Notes: generated by a model from the sequence alone, not told the origin. Shown: positions 43,877 to 53,769, counted from the stretch's first letter. The stretch: 64,000 bases of DNA from Ruminococcus sp. (GCA_017470905.1 JAFUXL010000007.1:1-64000), one strand, 5' to 3'. Translations and numbers: made by a program.

Positions 43877-44620
43877 ATGGCAGTAGTTTCAATGAAACAG
43901 CTTCTTGAAGCAGGTGTTCACTTCGGACACCAGACAAGACGCTGGAACCCCAAAATGGCACCGTATATCTTTACTGAAAGAAATGGTATCTATATCATCG
44001 ACCTTCAGAAAACCGTAAAGAAACTCGAAGAGGCTTATATGTTCATAAGAGATATTTCCGCACAGGGCGGCGAGGTTCTTTTCGTAGGTACAAAGAAACA
44101 GGCAGGAGACTCCGTTAAGGAGGAGGCTACCCGTGCCGGCGCACACTATGTAAACGCAAGATGGCTCGGCGGTATGCTCACAAACTTCAAAACCATCCAG
44201 ACACGTATCAGAAGACTTGAACAGCTTCACGCTATGGAAGAGGACGGCACTTTCGCTCTTCTCCCCAAGAAAGAGGTTGTTAAGCTTAACCTTGAAATAG
44301 AGAAGCTTGAAAAATTCCTCGGTGGTATCAAGACCATGAAGAAACTCCCTGCGGCTCTCTTCATCGTTGACCCCAGAAAGGAAAAAATTGCCGTTGCAGA
44401 GGCTAAGAAGCTCGGTATCCCGATTGTTGCAATTGTCGATACAAACTGCGACCCCGATGAGGTTGACTATGTTATCCCCGGCAACGACGACGCTATCCGT
44501 GCGGTAAAGCTTATCGCAGGCACTGTTGCCAATGCCATTCTTGAAGGCAGACAGGGTGCTGATGCGGAGGTTGTAAACGCTCCCGCAGAGGAAACGGCTG
44601 AAGAAACTGTCACCGAATAA
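43877..44620 (+). CDS. rpsB: 30S ribosomal protein S2
   Basis: 247 aa. [20 protein letters not shown] is the S2 N-terminus; [20 protein letters not shown] and [20 protein letters not shown] follow, and the tail is an acidic Ala/Glu stretch. AAGGAGG lies 8 nt before the ATG at 43877; the frame extends upstream only through the leader. Followed by tsf, the universal order. Confidence 0.97.
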   Translation: MAVVSMKQLLEAGVHFGHQTRRWNPKMAPYIFTERNGIYIIDLQKTVKKLEEAYMFIRDISAQGGEVLFVGTKKQAGDSVKEEATRAGAHYVNARWLGGMLTNFKTIQTRIRRLEQLHAMEEDGTFALLPKKEVVKLNLEIEKLEKFLGGIKTMKKLPAALFIVDPRKEKIAVAEAKKLGIPIVAIVDTNCDPDEVDYVIPGNDDAIRAVKLIAGTVANAILEGRQGADAEVVNAPAEETAEETVTE

Positions 44621-44630
44621 TCAGAATACA

Positions 44631-44659
44631 GGCTGCTGTCAGTTCGGCGGCAGCCGTTT
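44631..44659 (+). terminator. rpsB-tsf intergenic attenuator-like hairpin
   Basis: GGCTGC and GCAGCC arms followed by GTTTTAT. A partial terminator between rpsB and tsf could lower tsf relative to rpsB. Confidence 0.5.
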
Positions 44660-44689
44660 TATATTAATTATTTAACAGGAGGTATTACA

Positions 44690-45607
44690 ATGGGTAAGGT
44701 ATCCGTTGCAGAAATTAAGGAACTCATGAAGTCCACAGGCGTTGGCATGATGGACTGCAAAAAGGCTCTCGAAGCAAATGACGGCGATATGGACAAGGCT
44801 ATAGAATTTCTCAGAGAAAAAGGTCTTGCAACACAGGCTAAGAAGAGCGGAAGAGCTGCCGCAGAGGGCATAGTTGCCGCTGTTGTTGACGGCGACAAGG
44901 GTGTTCTCCTCGAAGTAAACACAGAGACAGACTTTGCCGCTAACACAGACGATATAAAGAATTTCGTAAGCGGTGTTGCAAATACAATCATCGAGCAGAA
45001 CCCTGCTGACATCGAGGCTCTCAAGGCTCTCACTATCAGCGGCGGCACAAGCACCGTAGGCGAGGTTCTCACAGAACTCGCAGGAATGAAAATCAGAGAG
45101 AATATCGTTATCCGCCGTTTCATAAGACTTGAAGGCACTCTTGCTTCATATATCCACAACGGCGGCAGCATCGGCGTACTCGTCAAGCTCGATACAGACC
45201 TCTCCGCAGAGCAGGTTGCAAATATCGGAAAGGACGTTGCTATGCAGTCCGCAGCTCTCAATGCAGCATATGTAAGACGTGAGGACGTTCCCGCTGAAGT
45301 TATCGAAAAGGAAAAGGAAATCATGCTCGCTCAGATGGCTGAAGACCCCAAGATGAAAACTAAGCCCGAACAGGTAAGAGTTAAAATCGTTGAGGGCAAG
45401 GTCGGCAAATACTACAGCGAAAACTGCCTCCTCGAACAGGCTTTCGTAAAGGACGACAAGCTCACGGTTCAGCAGTATGTTGATGCAGAGGCTAAGAAAC
45501 TCGGCGGCAGCATCAAGGTTGTTGATGTTATCCGTTATGAGCGTGGCGAGGGCGTTGAGAAGAAAGAGGACAACCTTGCTGACGAAGTGGCTAAGATGAT
45601 TAAGTAA
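44690..45607 (+). CDS. tsf: Elongation factor Ts
   Basis: 305 aa nucleotide-exchange factor of EF-Tu. VAEIKELMKSTGVGMMDCKK is the N-terminal UBA-like module, LEVNTETDFAANTDDIKNFV the TDFV-type motif (here TDFAA), and LLEQAFVKDDKLTVQQYV the C-terminal region. AGGAGG is 8 nt before the ATG. Preceded by rpsB, followed 24 nt later by a dockerin protein gene. Confidence 0.97.
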   Translation: MGKVSVAEIKELMKSTGVGMMDCKKALEANDGDMDKAIEFLREKGLATQAKKSGRAAAEGIVAAVVDGDKGVLLEVNTETDFAANTDDIKNFVSGVANTIIEQNPADIEALKALTISGGTSTVGEVLTELAGMKIRENIVIRRFIRLEGTLASYIHNGGSIGVLVKLDTDLSAEQVANIGKDVAMQSAALNAAYVRREDVPAEVIEKEKEIMLAQMAEDPKMKTKPEQVRVKIVEGKVGKYYSENCLLEQAFVKDDKLTVQQYVDAEAKKLGGSIKVVDVIRYERGEGVEKKEDNLADEVAKMIK

Positions 45608-45631
45608 TATAACAGGAAAGAAAGTGTTTAT

Positions 45632-46609
45632 ATGAAAAAGAACAGGATTTTATCCGCATTCGCAGCCGCAGCTCTTGCCGTTTCAGCTATGCCCCTTGCA
45701 GGAATTACAGCAAATGCAGATGATGACATCACAGGCAACACAATGCTCACCGCAGATGAACTCACTCTCAACAAGGTGGTTTCAGGCAGTCTGCCGGGCG
45801 GCGACAATGACTGGTATCATTTCAGTCTGACAGAACCGAGCAAGCTCAATATAATTTGTCAGAACCCCGGCAATAAATGGTTTACTTTCAGGCTTTATGA
45901 TGAAAAGAACGACAACAGTATTGTTTATGAAGCGGAGAATACGGGTTCGGTAAATGCAACCTGCTATCTTACCGAGGGCGATTATTACGTTTATTTAACT
46001 CCTTGGACGGAAGTAAGCAGCTATGATTTGAAAATTACCACAACTTCCTCTAATCTCAGCTTTGACGGAAATGCTGAAAACAACAGCATGACCGAGGCTA
46101 TTGCCGTTGACTTCGATACAAATTACAACGCTCAGATTTCCAATAATGACAAAATTGACTACTATACCTTTGAACTCCCCAAGGAGGCAAGAGTTACTTT
46201 CAATTTTTCGGGCAGCTTCGACAGCGTTGACTGGTCACTCTATGACAATGAGGACGATTTGATAAAGCACGGCACTTATCAGAAGGACAGCGAAAACGAC
46301 AGCAAGATAACCAAGAGAAGGTCACTCATTCTCAAAGCGGGAAAGTATACAATTTCTCTCGAAAGCAACAAGACTTCACCTGCATACGGTCAGTATTCGT
46401 TCAGCTTTAATGCTCTCGAAAATTACGGAGAAACAGCCGTAAACGGTATTATCCCCTTTGGTGATGTAAACAAGGACGGCTCTGTCAATTCAAGCGATGC
46501 ATCAATAATTCTTTCTTACTATGCTTACCTCTCGACAAACAAGAACAATCCCGAAACCGACATGAACAAATGGGTTGCCGAAAAATACGGCATTTCCGAA
46601 GAATTTTAA
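45632..46609 (+). CDS. Secreted protein with two PPC-like domains and dockerin half
   Basis: 325 aa. Signal peptide (KKNRILSAFAAAALAVSAMPLAGITANA). Two beta-sandwich repeats like pre-peptidase C-terminal domains: NDWYHFSLTEPSKLNI...GDYYVYLTP and IDYYTFELPKEARVTFNF...GKYTISLES. The tail GDVNKDGSVNSSDASIILSY is one dockerin calcium loop with YYAYLS, the second half only. Cell-surface or cellulosome-like attachment is inferred. It lies only 24 nt after tsf, so it may be read from the ribosomal promoter, which is unusual for a secreted protein. Confidence 0.78.
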   Translation: MKKNRILSAFAAAALAVSAMPLAGITANADDDITGNTMLTADELTLNKVVSGSLPGGDNDWYHFSLTEPSKLNIICQNPGNKWFTFRLYDEKNDNSIVYEAENTGSVNATCYLTEGDYYVYLTPWTEVSSYDLKITTTSSNLSFDGNAENNSMTEAIAVDFDTNYNAQISNNDKIDYYTFELPKEARVTFNFSGSFDSVDWSLYDNEDDLIKHGTYQKDSENDSKITKRRSLILKAGKYTISLESNKTSPAYGQYSFSFNALENYGETAVNGIIPFGDVNKDGSVNSSDASIILSYYAYLSTNKNNPETDMNKWVAEKYGISEEF

Positions 46610-46617
46610 TAATATCA

Positions 46618-46648
46618 GAGAACCGCAGAAAATCCTGCGGTTCTTTTT
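46618..46648 (+). terminator. Terminator after dockerin gene
   Basis: AGAACCGCAG and CTGCGGTTCT arms followed by TTTTT. Confidence 0.88.
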
Positions 46649-46667
46649 TAATTTTTTGTGAAAACCC

Positions 46668-46696
46668 TTGCAGTATATGCCGAAATATGTTATAAT
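46668..46696 (+). promoter_or_regulatory. Promoter for MoxR operon
   Basis: TTGCAG, 17 nt, TATAAT with extended TGT. Confidence 0.75.
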
Positions 46697-46747
46697 AACT
46701 GTATCTGATTAGTGCGACATAGAAATAAACGAATATGAGGTATGAAA

Positions 46748-47686
46748 ATGAACAGTAATATTAACAGACTTGCCGAGTCGGTCGGAAAGGTTATCGTAGG
46801 AAAAGACGATACTATCATTAAATTAATCGCAGCCATGCTCTGCGAGGGTCATGTCCTCCTCGAAGATGTTCCCGGAGTAGGCAAGACACAGCTTATCACC
46901 GCACTTTCACGCTCCATAGGCGGAAAATTCAACAGAATACAGCTTACCCCCGATGTAATGCCCTCCGACATTGCAGGCTTTACAATGCTTGACCAGAAAA
47001 CGGGGGAATTTATCTACCGTGACGGCGCAGTAATGTGCAATTTTCTCCTTGCCGACGAGATAAACCGTGCCTCCCCGAAGGTGCAGTCCGCCCTCCTCGA
47101 AGCTATGGAGGAGAGACAGATTTCGCTTGACGGTGTTACGCATAAGCTGCCCAAGCCTTTCCTTGTAATGGCTACGCAGAACCCCGTTGAAACATACGGA
47201 ACATTTCATCTCCCCGAAGCGCAGATGGACAGATTTTTCATGAAGCTTTCCATGGGCTATCCCGATGCGGAGGAAGAAGTAAAAATCCTCGAAAGAACCG
47301 AAATGCATAACCCGATAAACAATATCGAAGTCCCTGTCATGACCGATAAGGATATTATAAATTTGCAGGAGGAAGTAAGAAATGTCCGTGTCACGGAGCA
47401 GGTTAAAAAATATATCGTGGATATTGCAGGCTCTACCCGTGACGACAGAAACGTCACGCTCGGTATAAGCCCCCGTGGAAGTATAGCTCTGTACAAAGCT
47501 GCAAAAGCCTTTGCGTATATTTACGAAAGGGAATATGTCACACCTGATGACGTAAAGACCGCCGCCGTTTCTGTGCTTGCCCACAGGATAATTCTCTCTC
47601 CGCAGGGAAAGAGCGAATTTGGCACTCCCGAAGAATATGTAAAGCACGTAATATCGGAATGCCCCGTTCCGTCAATGGGAAAGTGA
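46748..47686 (+). CDS. MoxR family AAA+ ATPase
   Basis: 312 aa AAA_3 ATPase. Walker A is VLLEDVPGVGKTQLITAL, Walker B NFLLADEINRASPKVQSALLEAMEE, sensor 1 MATQNPVETYGTFHLPEAQMDRF. MoxR proteins are chaperone-like and typically paired with DUF58/VWA proteins and transglutaminases, as here. ATG at 46748 has GAGGT 7 nt upstream; the ATG at 46742 abuts it. The next gene starts 1 nt after the stop. Confidence 0.92.
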   Translation: MNSNINRLAESVGKVIVGKDDTIIKLIAAMLCEGHVLLEDVPGVGKTQLITALSRSIGGKFNRIQLTPDVMPSDIAGFTMLDQKTGEFIYRDGAVMCNFLLADEINRASPKVQSALLEAMEERQISLDGVTHKLPKPFLVMATQNPVETYGTFHLPEAQMDRFFMKLSMGYPDAEEEVKILERTEMHNPINNIEVPVMTDKDIINLQEEVRNVRVTEQVKKYIVDIAGSTRDDRNVTLGISPRGSIALYKAAKAFAYIYEREYVTPDDVKTAAVSVLAHRIILSPQGKSEFGTPEEYVKHVISECPVPSMGK

Positions 47687-47687
47687 T

Positions 47688-48908
47688 ATGAAAAAGAAGA
47701 AAAAAGAAAAAAAAGAATTTACCTTTTTCGGAAATGAATTTTCGGGCGGTTTCAAGAGTATTCTTGCCCTTGCAGCCGTTGCATATTTATTATATATATT
47801 TACTTTCTACATAGACGGCGAAATGGGAATAATCCTCATAGCCTTTATGCTTTTCGCCCCTGTCATATCCGTAATAATGGCATTATATGCAAGAAACCGC
47901 ATAAAAATAAGCTTTGACTGCGATGCCTATGTCAAAAAGCACAGCAGTCTGAAAGTAACCGTCACCGCAGAGAAAACGGGATTTTTTCCGCTTGCGGTAG
48001 TCGAGGTAAGGCTTAAAGCTTCCGAAGTCTTTGAAGAAAGCGGCAGAGCCTACCGCTTTTCCATGACGGGCGAGGGAAAAAAATCGTTCAGCCTTGAATA
48101 CAAGGCAAAAACGGGCGGAAACGGCGAAATATCCGTTGAGAAAATATATTCCTGCGGCTTCCTCGGCTTTCTCAAATTCAAGGTTAATAATACAATTCAG
48201 CCGGCAAGCGTGGGCGTTATCCCCGAAATTCCCGAAATCAAGACATCGTCTCAGTTTTTCCGCAATATCGCCGATGTGGTACTCACGAGCGATGAAGAAG
48301 AGGACAACGACACCATGATGCTTTTCTCCTCGAATACTGCCCCCGGATACGAACACAGGGAATATGTTCAGGGCGACCCTCTTAAACGAATAAACTGGAA
48401 ATTATCCACAAAAAAGGATAAGCTTATGGTTCGTCTCGATGAGGCAGCCGCCACCGCACAGCCTTTGATAATCTTTGACCTTTTCAGGAACGGCAGTTCC
48501 GAACCAGATGAGGCAATAATCGGCGAGGAAAGGCTCATACAGTCGGTTTTCGGATTCCTTTCGGCACTCGTCCGTCAGGGCATAGCCTGTAGTTTTGTAT
48601 ATTACGGCGCAGACGGCAGTGTAATAAGCGAAAATATCGACAACCCCGACTATCCTGCACAGCTTCTGCTCAAAGTCCTTGCCGTAAAGGTGAAAGCCGA
48701 CAGGCGCATAAATACCGATGCACTGAACGACTCAATATGTGCCTGCATAATTGCATCTACGGAGTTCGGCGATGGTATTTCAGCGATAACAAAAAATATA
48801 GAAAGTCCCGATAATGTCAGCCTTATGGGTATATCCGCACAGCAGGAAAATCTTACCAATATCCCTATGTGGTATCTTGACGGCGACAATAACTTCAAAA
48901 TGGTGTAA
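47688..48908 (+). CDS. DUF58 domain-containing protein
   Basis: 406 aa. A Lys-rich start, two transmembrane helices (about 22-70), a beta-rich region, then the DUF58 signature HREYVQGDPLKRINWKLSTKK near 225-245. DUF58 resembles a VWA fold lacking metal residues. It is coupled to the MoxR gene (1 nt gap) and to the transglutaminase (3 nt gap). The role is presumably in assembling or maturing an envelope complex. Confidence 0.9.
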   Translation: MKKKKKEKKEFTFFGNEFSGGFKSILALAAVAYLLYIFTFYIDGEMGIILIAFMLFAPVISVIMALYARNRIKISFDCDAYVKKHSSLKVTVTAEKTGFFPLAVVEVRLKASEVFEESGRAYRFSMTGEGKKSFSLEYKAKTGGNGEISVEKIYSCGFLGFLKFKVNNTIQPASVGVIPEIPEIKTSSQFFRNIADVVLTSDEEEDNDTMMLFSSNTAPGYEHREYVQGDPLKRINWKLSTKKDKLMVRLDEAAATAQPLIIFDLFRNGSSEPDEAIIGEERLIQSVFGFLSALVRQGIACSFVYYGADGSVISENIDNPDYPAQLLLKVLAVKVKADRRINTDALNDSICACIIASTEFGDGISAITKNIESPDNVSLMGISAQQENLTNIPMWYLDGDNNFKMV

Positions 48909-48911
48909 GAT

Positions 48912-51173
48912 ATGAAAAAGAATGTAAAAGAATTTTTCATCAGGACTTTATCAGACCCGATACTCATATACACGACGGTAGTCATGATGTCCATGATGTA
49001 TCACTACGGTGCGGCTATGACACCTGTCTACGGAATTATCACATATATAAGTGGCTGGGCATTTTTCAGACTGTTTGAATATATGCAGAAGCATAACCTT
49101 ATCGGCGCAGCACTGTATATGATAGCCTTTTTTGCAGTTACAAGACTTGCAGGCTACTGCATAAATGTGGGAAGAGAAATATATCCCATCACATGGGGTG
49201 TATGGTTTCTCACTCCGCAGGACGCACTCGACTACAGCTTCTGGTATACATTCGCCCTGTTCGTGCTTTTTGATATGTTCATGGCATCGGTTATATATTA
49301 TTTCACAAGAGTAAGATACAGGATTTTTATGAATTTTCTGATATTCATAATTCCTTTCGCAGTGTACGGCAAGGAATATGAAAAAATGCCGACATATTTC
49401 ATAATTCTTATGGCTCTTGGATATATACTCACTATGATATATATGCGCTCACTGAACGAAACCGAGCGAACCAAAATCGTGAACAAGCCCGATACATGGC
49501 GTTCCGTTGCGGTATTTACCGTTATATTTGCGGTCATATCCTCAACCGTCCCGAAGCCCGAGGTCGAGGCGGACAGAACCGTCCTCGAAACGCTCATCAA
49601 CGCAGACCAGTTTACCGACCGTCTTATTGCCATGCTGAATGTTTTCCGTGACGATACGGACGGCAGCCAGTTCAGGTCAACCGCAAGCAATATTCCTGTG
49701 TATTATGTCAGCGCAGACGAACCCCTCCGACTTAAAACCCTCACTTATACAAGTTATGATTTTTCAACCGACAAGTGGTCTGCGGGAGTGCTTGACGAAA
49801 AGGAAGAGAAAATCACTCCCGATATGCCCATGGATATGACGGGAAACAGCATATATGCCGAGGCTCTGCTGAAAGCCGCACAGACAGACAGCAGCTTCGC
49901 CGACAGATATAATATAGATGCAGACACCGGGCTTAAAATCCCTGCGGCTAAAAAGGTAAGAATATATTCCGCAGTACAGAGCGGAAAATATGCCCCCGTT
50001 CCGCAGTCCTCATATGCGATAACAAGGACTTCATATGTAGGCAGGGTTGCCATGACCGCCACGGGATTGATAAAGGCATATGAGGGGAATTTCATGCAGA
50101 CGAATACTTTCGATTATGAGTATTACCCCGATGTTTTCTTTGCGAACGAGACAAACAGGAATTTTATTTCCTCTCTTTCGGATTATGACTACTACGAGAT
50201 GACCTTACAGGCGGAAGATATTCTTGCAGATGAATATATGAACAGTCCGAACGGCGAATATAGAGATTATATCGGCGGACTTTTGCAGGAATTGCAGTTC
50301 ACCGAGAGATATTATCAGGAATATCTGAATAATTATCTCGATTACGGAAATAACGAAAGAATTAAAAAATTTGCCGAGGAAATAACCGCCGACTGCTCCA
50401 CGGAATACGAAAAAGCCTCAAAGCTGCGCTGGTATTTCTACATGAACGATTACACCTACGATACGGAATTTTCAACGCAGGGCAAAAATGCCGAGGATTT
50501 TATATTCGATACAAAGACGGGCGTATGCTACGAATACGCAACCGCCATGACCCTTATGGCAAGGAGTATAGGCATTCCTGCACGATACTGCGAGGGCTTC
50601 AATATGCAGACAGAATTTAAATCCGAAAACGTAAGAACCAACGGCTATGACATAGATTATGTCGTGACGGCGCAGGACGCTCACGGTTTCCCCGAATTGT
50701 ATCTAAGGGGCTACGGCTGGCTTTCGTTCGAGCCTACCATGACTGATGCCGTTGCAGAGGAAGAAAGCACCGCATCGGGCAATCTCTCAAAGGCAGGAAT
50801 ATTTATACTGATATTGTCGCTTCTGACACTTGTCGGAATAATGATTTATCCGACCGTTTCGCACATGGTATTCATAAAAAGAAATAACAGGCGTGAACCG
50901 AATCAGGCAGTATATATGACGATACACCGCCTTTGCCGTCTTTACAATGTCGGGGAGGGAAATACCGCCCGTGATGCGCAGAAAATTATAAAGGATTTTT
51001 CGGGTGCGGATATTTCTGAAACGGTTCTCATGTTTGAAAAATCGGAATACGGCGGAGAAAAGCTTGACGAGAATTGCAGACAGAAATCAATGGAAGAATA
51101 TATTGCCGCTTATGTGGCTCTTAAAGAGACAAAGAAAGAGAACCGCAGGCGCAGGAAATTAAAAAGGAGTTAA
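48912..51173 (+). CDS. Membrane transglutaminase-like protein
   Basis: 753 aa. About six N-terminal transmembrane helices (to residue 220), an extracellular region containing a transglutaminase-core domain with Cys539 (KTGVCYEYATAM), His591 (QDAHGFPELYL) and Glu607 (LSFEPT) at the triad positions, then a helix at about 625-650 and a cytosolic DUF4129-like C-terminus rich in Arg/Lys. The usual HAW after the catalytic His is HGF here. Such proteins may act as proteases or cross-linkers; the reaction is unknown. Part of the MoxR operon. Confidence 0.88.
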   Translation: MKKNVKEFFIRTLSDPILIYTTVVMMSMMYHYGAAMTPVYGIITYISGWAFFRLFEYMQKHNLIGAALYMIAFFAVTRLAGYCINVGREIYPITWGVWFLTPQDALDYSFWYTFALFVLFDMFMASVIYYFTRVRYRIFMNFLIFIIPFAVYGKEYEKMPTYFIILMALGYILTMIYMRSLNETERTKIVNKPDTWRSVAVFTVIFAVISSTVPKPEVEADRTVLETLINADQFTDRLIAMLNVFRDDTDGSQFRSTASNIPVYYVSADEPLRLKTLTYTSYDFSTDKWSAGVLDEKEEKITPDMPMDMTGNSIYAEALLKAAQTDSSFADRYNIDADTGLKIPAAKKVRIYSAVQSGKYAPVPQSSYAITRTSYVGRVAMTATGLIKAYEGNFMQTNTFDYEYYPDVFFANETNRNFISSLSDYDYYEMTLQAEDILADEYMNSPNGEYRDYIGGLLQELQFTERYYQEYLNNYLDYGNNERIKKFAEEITADCSTEYEKASKLRWYFYMNDYTYDTEFSTQGKNAEDFIFDTKTGVCYEYATAMTLMARSIGIPARYCEGFNMQTEFKSENVRTNGYDIDYVVTAQDAHGFPELYLRGYGWLSFEPTMTDAVAEEESTASGNLSKAGIFILILSLLTLVGIMIYPTVSHMVFIKRNNRREPNQAVYMTIHRLCRLYNVGEGNTARDAQKIIKDFSGADISETVLMFEKSEYGGEKLDENCRQKSMEEYIAAYVALKETKKENRRRRKLKRS

Positions 51174-52724
51174 ATGCCAATGCATTTGTCAAAAAAAATA
51201 TTAAGCGCAGTCCTTGCGTTTTTCATGCTTGCCGGAGTTTCCGCAGGCTCATTCGATAAAATTATTGCCGATGAAATAATAACGGCAATCGCAGACGAAA
51301 CAGACAATACAGAAAATACAGACGATAAAGAAAATACAGACAATACCGAAAACCCCGTAGACGAACCTGAAGAGACCGAAAATCCCGATGAACCCGAAAA
51401 AAAGGAGGACGAAACCCCAAAGGAAAATCATCACCTCTGGAAACAGTTTGACAGCCGCTGGGGAAGTATGGGTCTCGGCGGAGCATACAACAGCATGACC
51501 TCCATAGGCTGCCTTGTTACCTCGATATGCATAGCCGCCGTTGACTGCGGTGCGGTAAGTGTCGATAATTTCAGCCCCATAACTTTCGTGAATAAGATGA
51601 ATTCAGTCGGCGGTTTCAGCTCAGGCGGCGCATTGTTAAGCTATAAGCAGGTTTCGCAGCTTATCCCGGGCTTTCAGGTGATTAACAACTACGGCTATAA
51701 ATCCTCAACCAAGGAGGGAAAAGCCGCCGAAATGAAATACTGGATGAACCAAGGCTATTATATAATCTGTCATACGAAATATTATATGGACCAGAACGGA
51801 TACTGGCAGTCGCATTTCGTTTATATTGAAGATATTGACGGCGAATATGTGAAAATGAATGACCCGGGCTCATGGAGCGAGGATATGTTCGGCACTTACT
51901 GGTATAAATTTGCGGCGGATTATCTCGTCATAAAAGGACCAAATTCCCCTGACGAATACAGCGAGCCTCCTGCATCGCATGAAGCGGAGCTTGCCCTCGA
52001 TTTGCTTTATTATCCGAAGAAAACCGTCTACAGGCTCGGCGAAAGGCTTGACCTGACGGGCGGTGTGGGAATTGTCACGGGTATAAATCCCGACAGCGGA
52101 TACTACTGGATACTCCATGCCGAAAATATGGGAAATGCCCACAGCTTTGCGACATACACCTCCGAATTTGACAGCTCTGCGGCGGGATATTACAATATAT
52201 ATTTCTGCGCAAGGCTTTATGATATAGAAGCATGGCAGAAAATAGAAGTCGTTGTCCTCGATGAAAACGGAAACTATCCGCCGAGAGAAACCGAAGAAAA
52301 TACCGGAAATACCGCCATTGATGAATATTATTTCATCGGCGAGGGCGATTTGGACGCTTATGCAGACCCGGCAGAGACCGATGAACCTGTCGTATCTATC
52401 CCGAACGGATATATTTTCAAGATTTTCGATATTGACGAGGACTACGGAAAGACGGTAATTGATGGAAATGAAGTGTGGGTGGATACGAATATTCTTGAAA
52501 AGGCTGAAAATTCGGAAACCTATGAAAAGGGAGACATAAACAATGACGGAGTTGTTGACATCTGCGACCTGTCACTTCTGAATGATTACCTTGATGCGCT
52601 TGAAAACGCTCCGGAGGGATTGTCTCTGCTCAGTGAAACGGAAATTGAAGCCGCCGATATAAATTCGGACGGAATAATCGACAGAAAGGACATTATCGCC
52701 TATCTGGACAGAATTTGCCTATAA
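51174..52724 (+). CDS. Secreted C39-like peptidase with full type I dockerin
   Basis: 516 aa. Signal peptide, then an acidic Thr/Glu/Asn-rich linker (40-85). C39-like papain-fold domain: WKQFDSRWGSMGLGG and IGCLVTSICIAA with Cys113, SHFVYIEDIDG with His214 and MNDPGSW with Asp230, so a complete triad. A beta-sandwich region follows, and the C-terminus has both dockerin loops (GDINNDGVVDICDLSLLNDY and ADINSDGIIDRKDIIAYL). It should be exported and could dock on a cohesin. Its stop-start junction with the transglutaminase (TAAATG) makes it part of the MoxR operon. Confidence 0.85.
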   Translation: MPMHLSKKILSAVLAFFMLAGVSAGSFDKIIADEIITAIADETDNTENTDDKENTDNTENPVDEPEETENPDEPEKKEDETPKENHHLWKQFDSRWGSMGLGGAYNSMTSIGCLVTSICIAAVDCGAVSVDNFSPITFVNKMNSVGGFSSGGALLSYKQVSQLIPGFQVINNYGYKSSTKEGKAAEMKYWMNQGYYIICHTKYYMDQNGYWQSHFVYIEDIDGEYVKMNDPGSWSEDMFGTYWYKFAADYLVIKGPNSPDEYSEPPASHEAELALDLLYYPKKTVYRLGERLDLTGGVGIVTGINPDSGYYWILHAENMGNAHSFATYTSEFDSSAAGYYNIYFCARLYDIEAWQKIEVVVLDENGNYPPRETEENTGNTAIDEYYFIGEGDLDAYADPAETDEPVVSIPNGYIFKIFDIDEDYGKTVIDGNEVWVDTNILEKAENSETYEKGDINNDGVVDICDLSLLNDYLDALENAPEGLSLLSETEIEAADINSDGIIDRKDIIAYLDRICL

Positions 52725-52740
52725 CGAAAGGAATACGCTT

Positions 52741-53706
52741 ATGGAATGGATTGAACTGAATATCTACACGGCAACGGAGGGCATTGAAATTGTCTGCTCA
52801 AAGCTCACAGACATAGGAGTAAAGGGCTTTGCAATAAAAGATGCGGAGGATTTCAAGGAATTTCTTGAAAATAAAAACGGTCAGTGGGACTATATAGATG
52901 ATGACCTCATGGGACTTTCCGAGTGCGAAACCTGCGTTACCGTATATCTTCCCAAAAACGAACAGGGTGCGGATATGCTCATTGACATAAAAAATATGCT
53001 TAAGGAATTAAAAAATTCCGACACCGACGGCATATACGGCAGGCTTGAATTTGACTTTAACAGCATTCACGAGGAGGACTGGGCGAACAACTGGAAAAAA
53101 TACTTCAAGCCCGTAAAGATAGGCGAAAAGCTCCTGATAAAGCCCTCGTGGGAGGAGTATAATTCCGATGATGAGAGAATTATACTCGAAATCGACCCTG
53201 CATCAAGCTTCGGAACGGGTCAGCACCATACAACGAGGCTTTGCCTTGAACTCCTCGAAAAATGCGTGAAAAAGGGCGACAAAATCCTCGATATGGGCTG
53301 CGGCAGCGGTATACTCTCAATCGGTGCTATACTCCTCGGAGCAGATGATGCTGTTGCCGTTGATATTGAAGAAAATGCCGCCGCTACCGCCCTTGAAAAT
53401 GCACGCAAGAATAATATCCCCGAAAGCAAATATCACACTTATTTCGGAAATATCCTCACGGACGAAAGGCTCGCTGACGGGATTGATTATAAATATGACA
53501 TAATCACCGCAAATATAGTCGCAGATGTTCTCATAGCGATGAAAGACTATTTCGCACGTTATCTCAGAGACAGCGGTATACTCATAATATCGGGAATTAT
53601 CGAGGAAAGGGCAGATGAAGTAATTTCCGCAGTCGAGGGAGCAGGCTTTACGAAACAGTCCGTGAATATAAAAGACGGCTGGGCGGCTGTTCAATTCGGA
53701 AAATAA
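52741..53706 (+). CDS. prmA: Ribosomal protein L11 methyltransferase
   Basis: 321 aa. An N-terminal L11-recognition domain (WIELNIYTATEGIEIV, with the NWKKYFKPVKIGEKLLIKP linker) and a Rossmann domain with LDMGCGSGILSIGA (motif I, near 180). DPASSFGTGQHHTT is the family signature. It trimethylates L11. AAAGGAAT before the ATG. 16 nt after the dockerin protease gene, so possibly transcribed with the MoxR operon. In many Firmicutes it lies next to dnaK or 16S methyltransferase rsmE, which are absent here. Confidence 0.95.
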   Translation: MEWIELNIYTATEGIEIVCSKLTDIGVKGFAIKDAEDFKEFLENKNGQWDYIDDDLMGLSECETCVTVYLPKNEQGADMLIDIKNMLKELKNSDTDGIYGRLEFDFNSIHEEDWANNWKKYFKPVKIGEKLLIKPSWEEYNSDDERIILEIDPASSFGTGQHHTTRLCLELLEKCVKKGDKILDMGCGSGILSIGAILLGADDAVAVDIEENAAATALENARKNNIPESKYHTYFGNILTDERLADGIDYKYDIITANIVADVLIAMKDYFARYLRDSGILIISGIIEERADEVISAVEGAGFTKQSVNIKDGWAAVQFGK

Positions 53707-53769
53707 ATTAATAATAAGCTTTCGCCAAAAGATAAAAATTTATTTTCACTACAAATTAAAACTATGTCC

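Noticed and set aside
46907-47647. 246-codon minus-strand frame
   Set aside because: Lies wholly inside the MoxR gene; antisense frames of this length recur over GC3-biased genes here (also 12471-13163 and 58116-58811).
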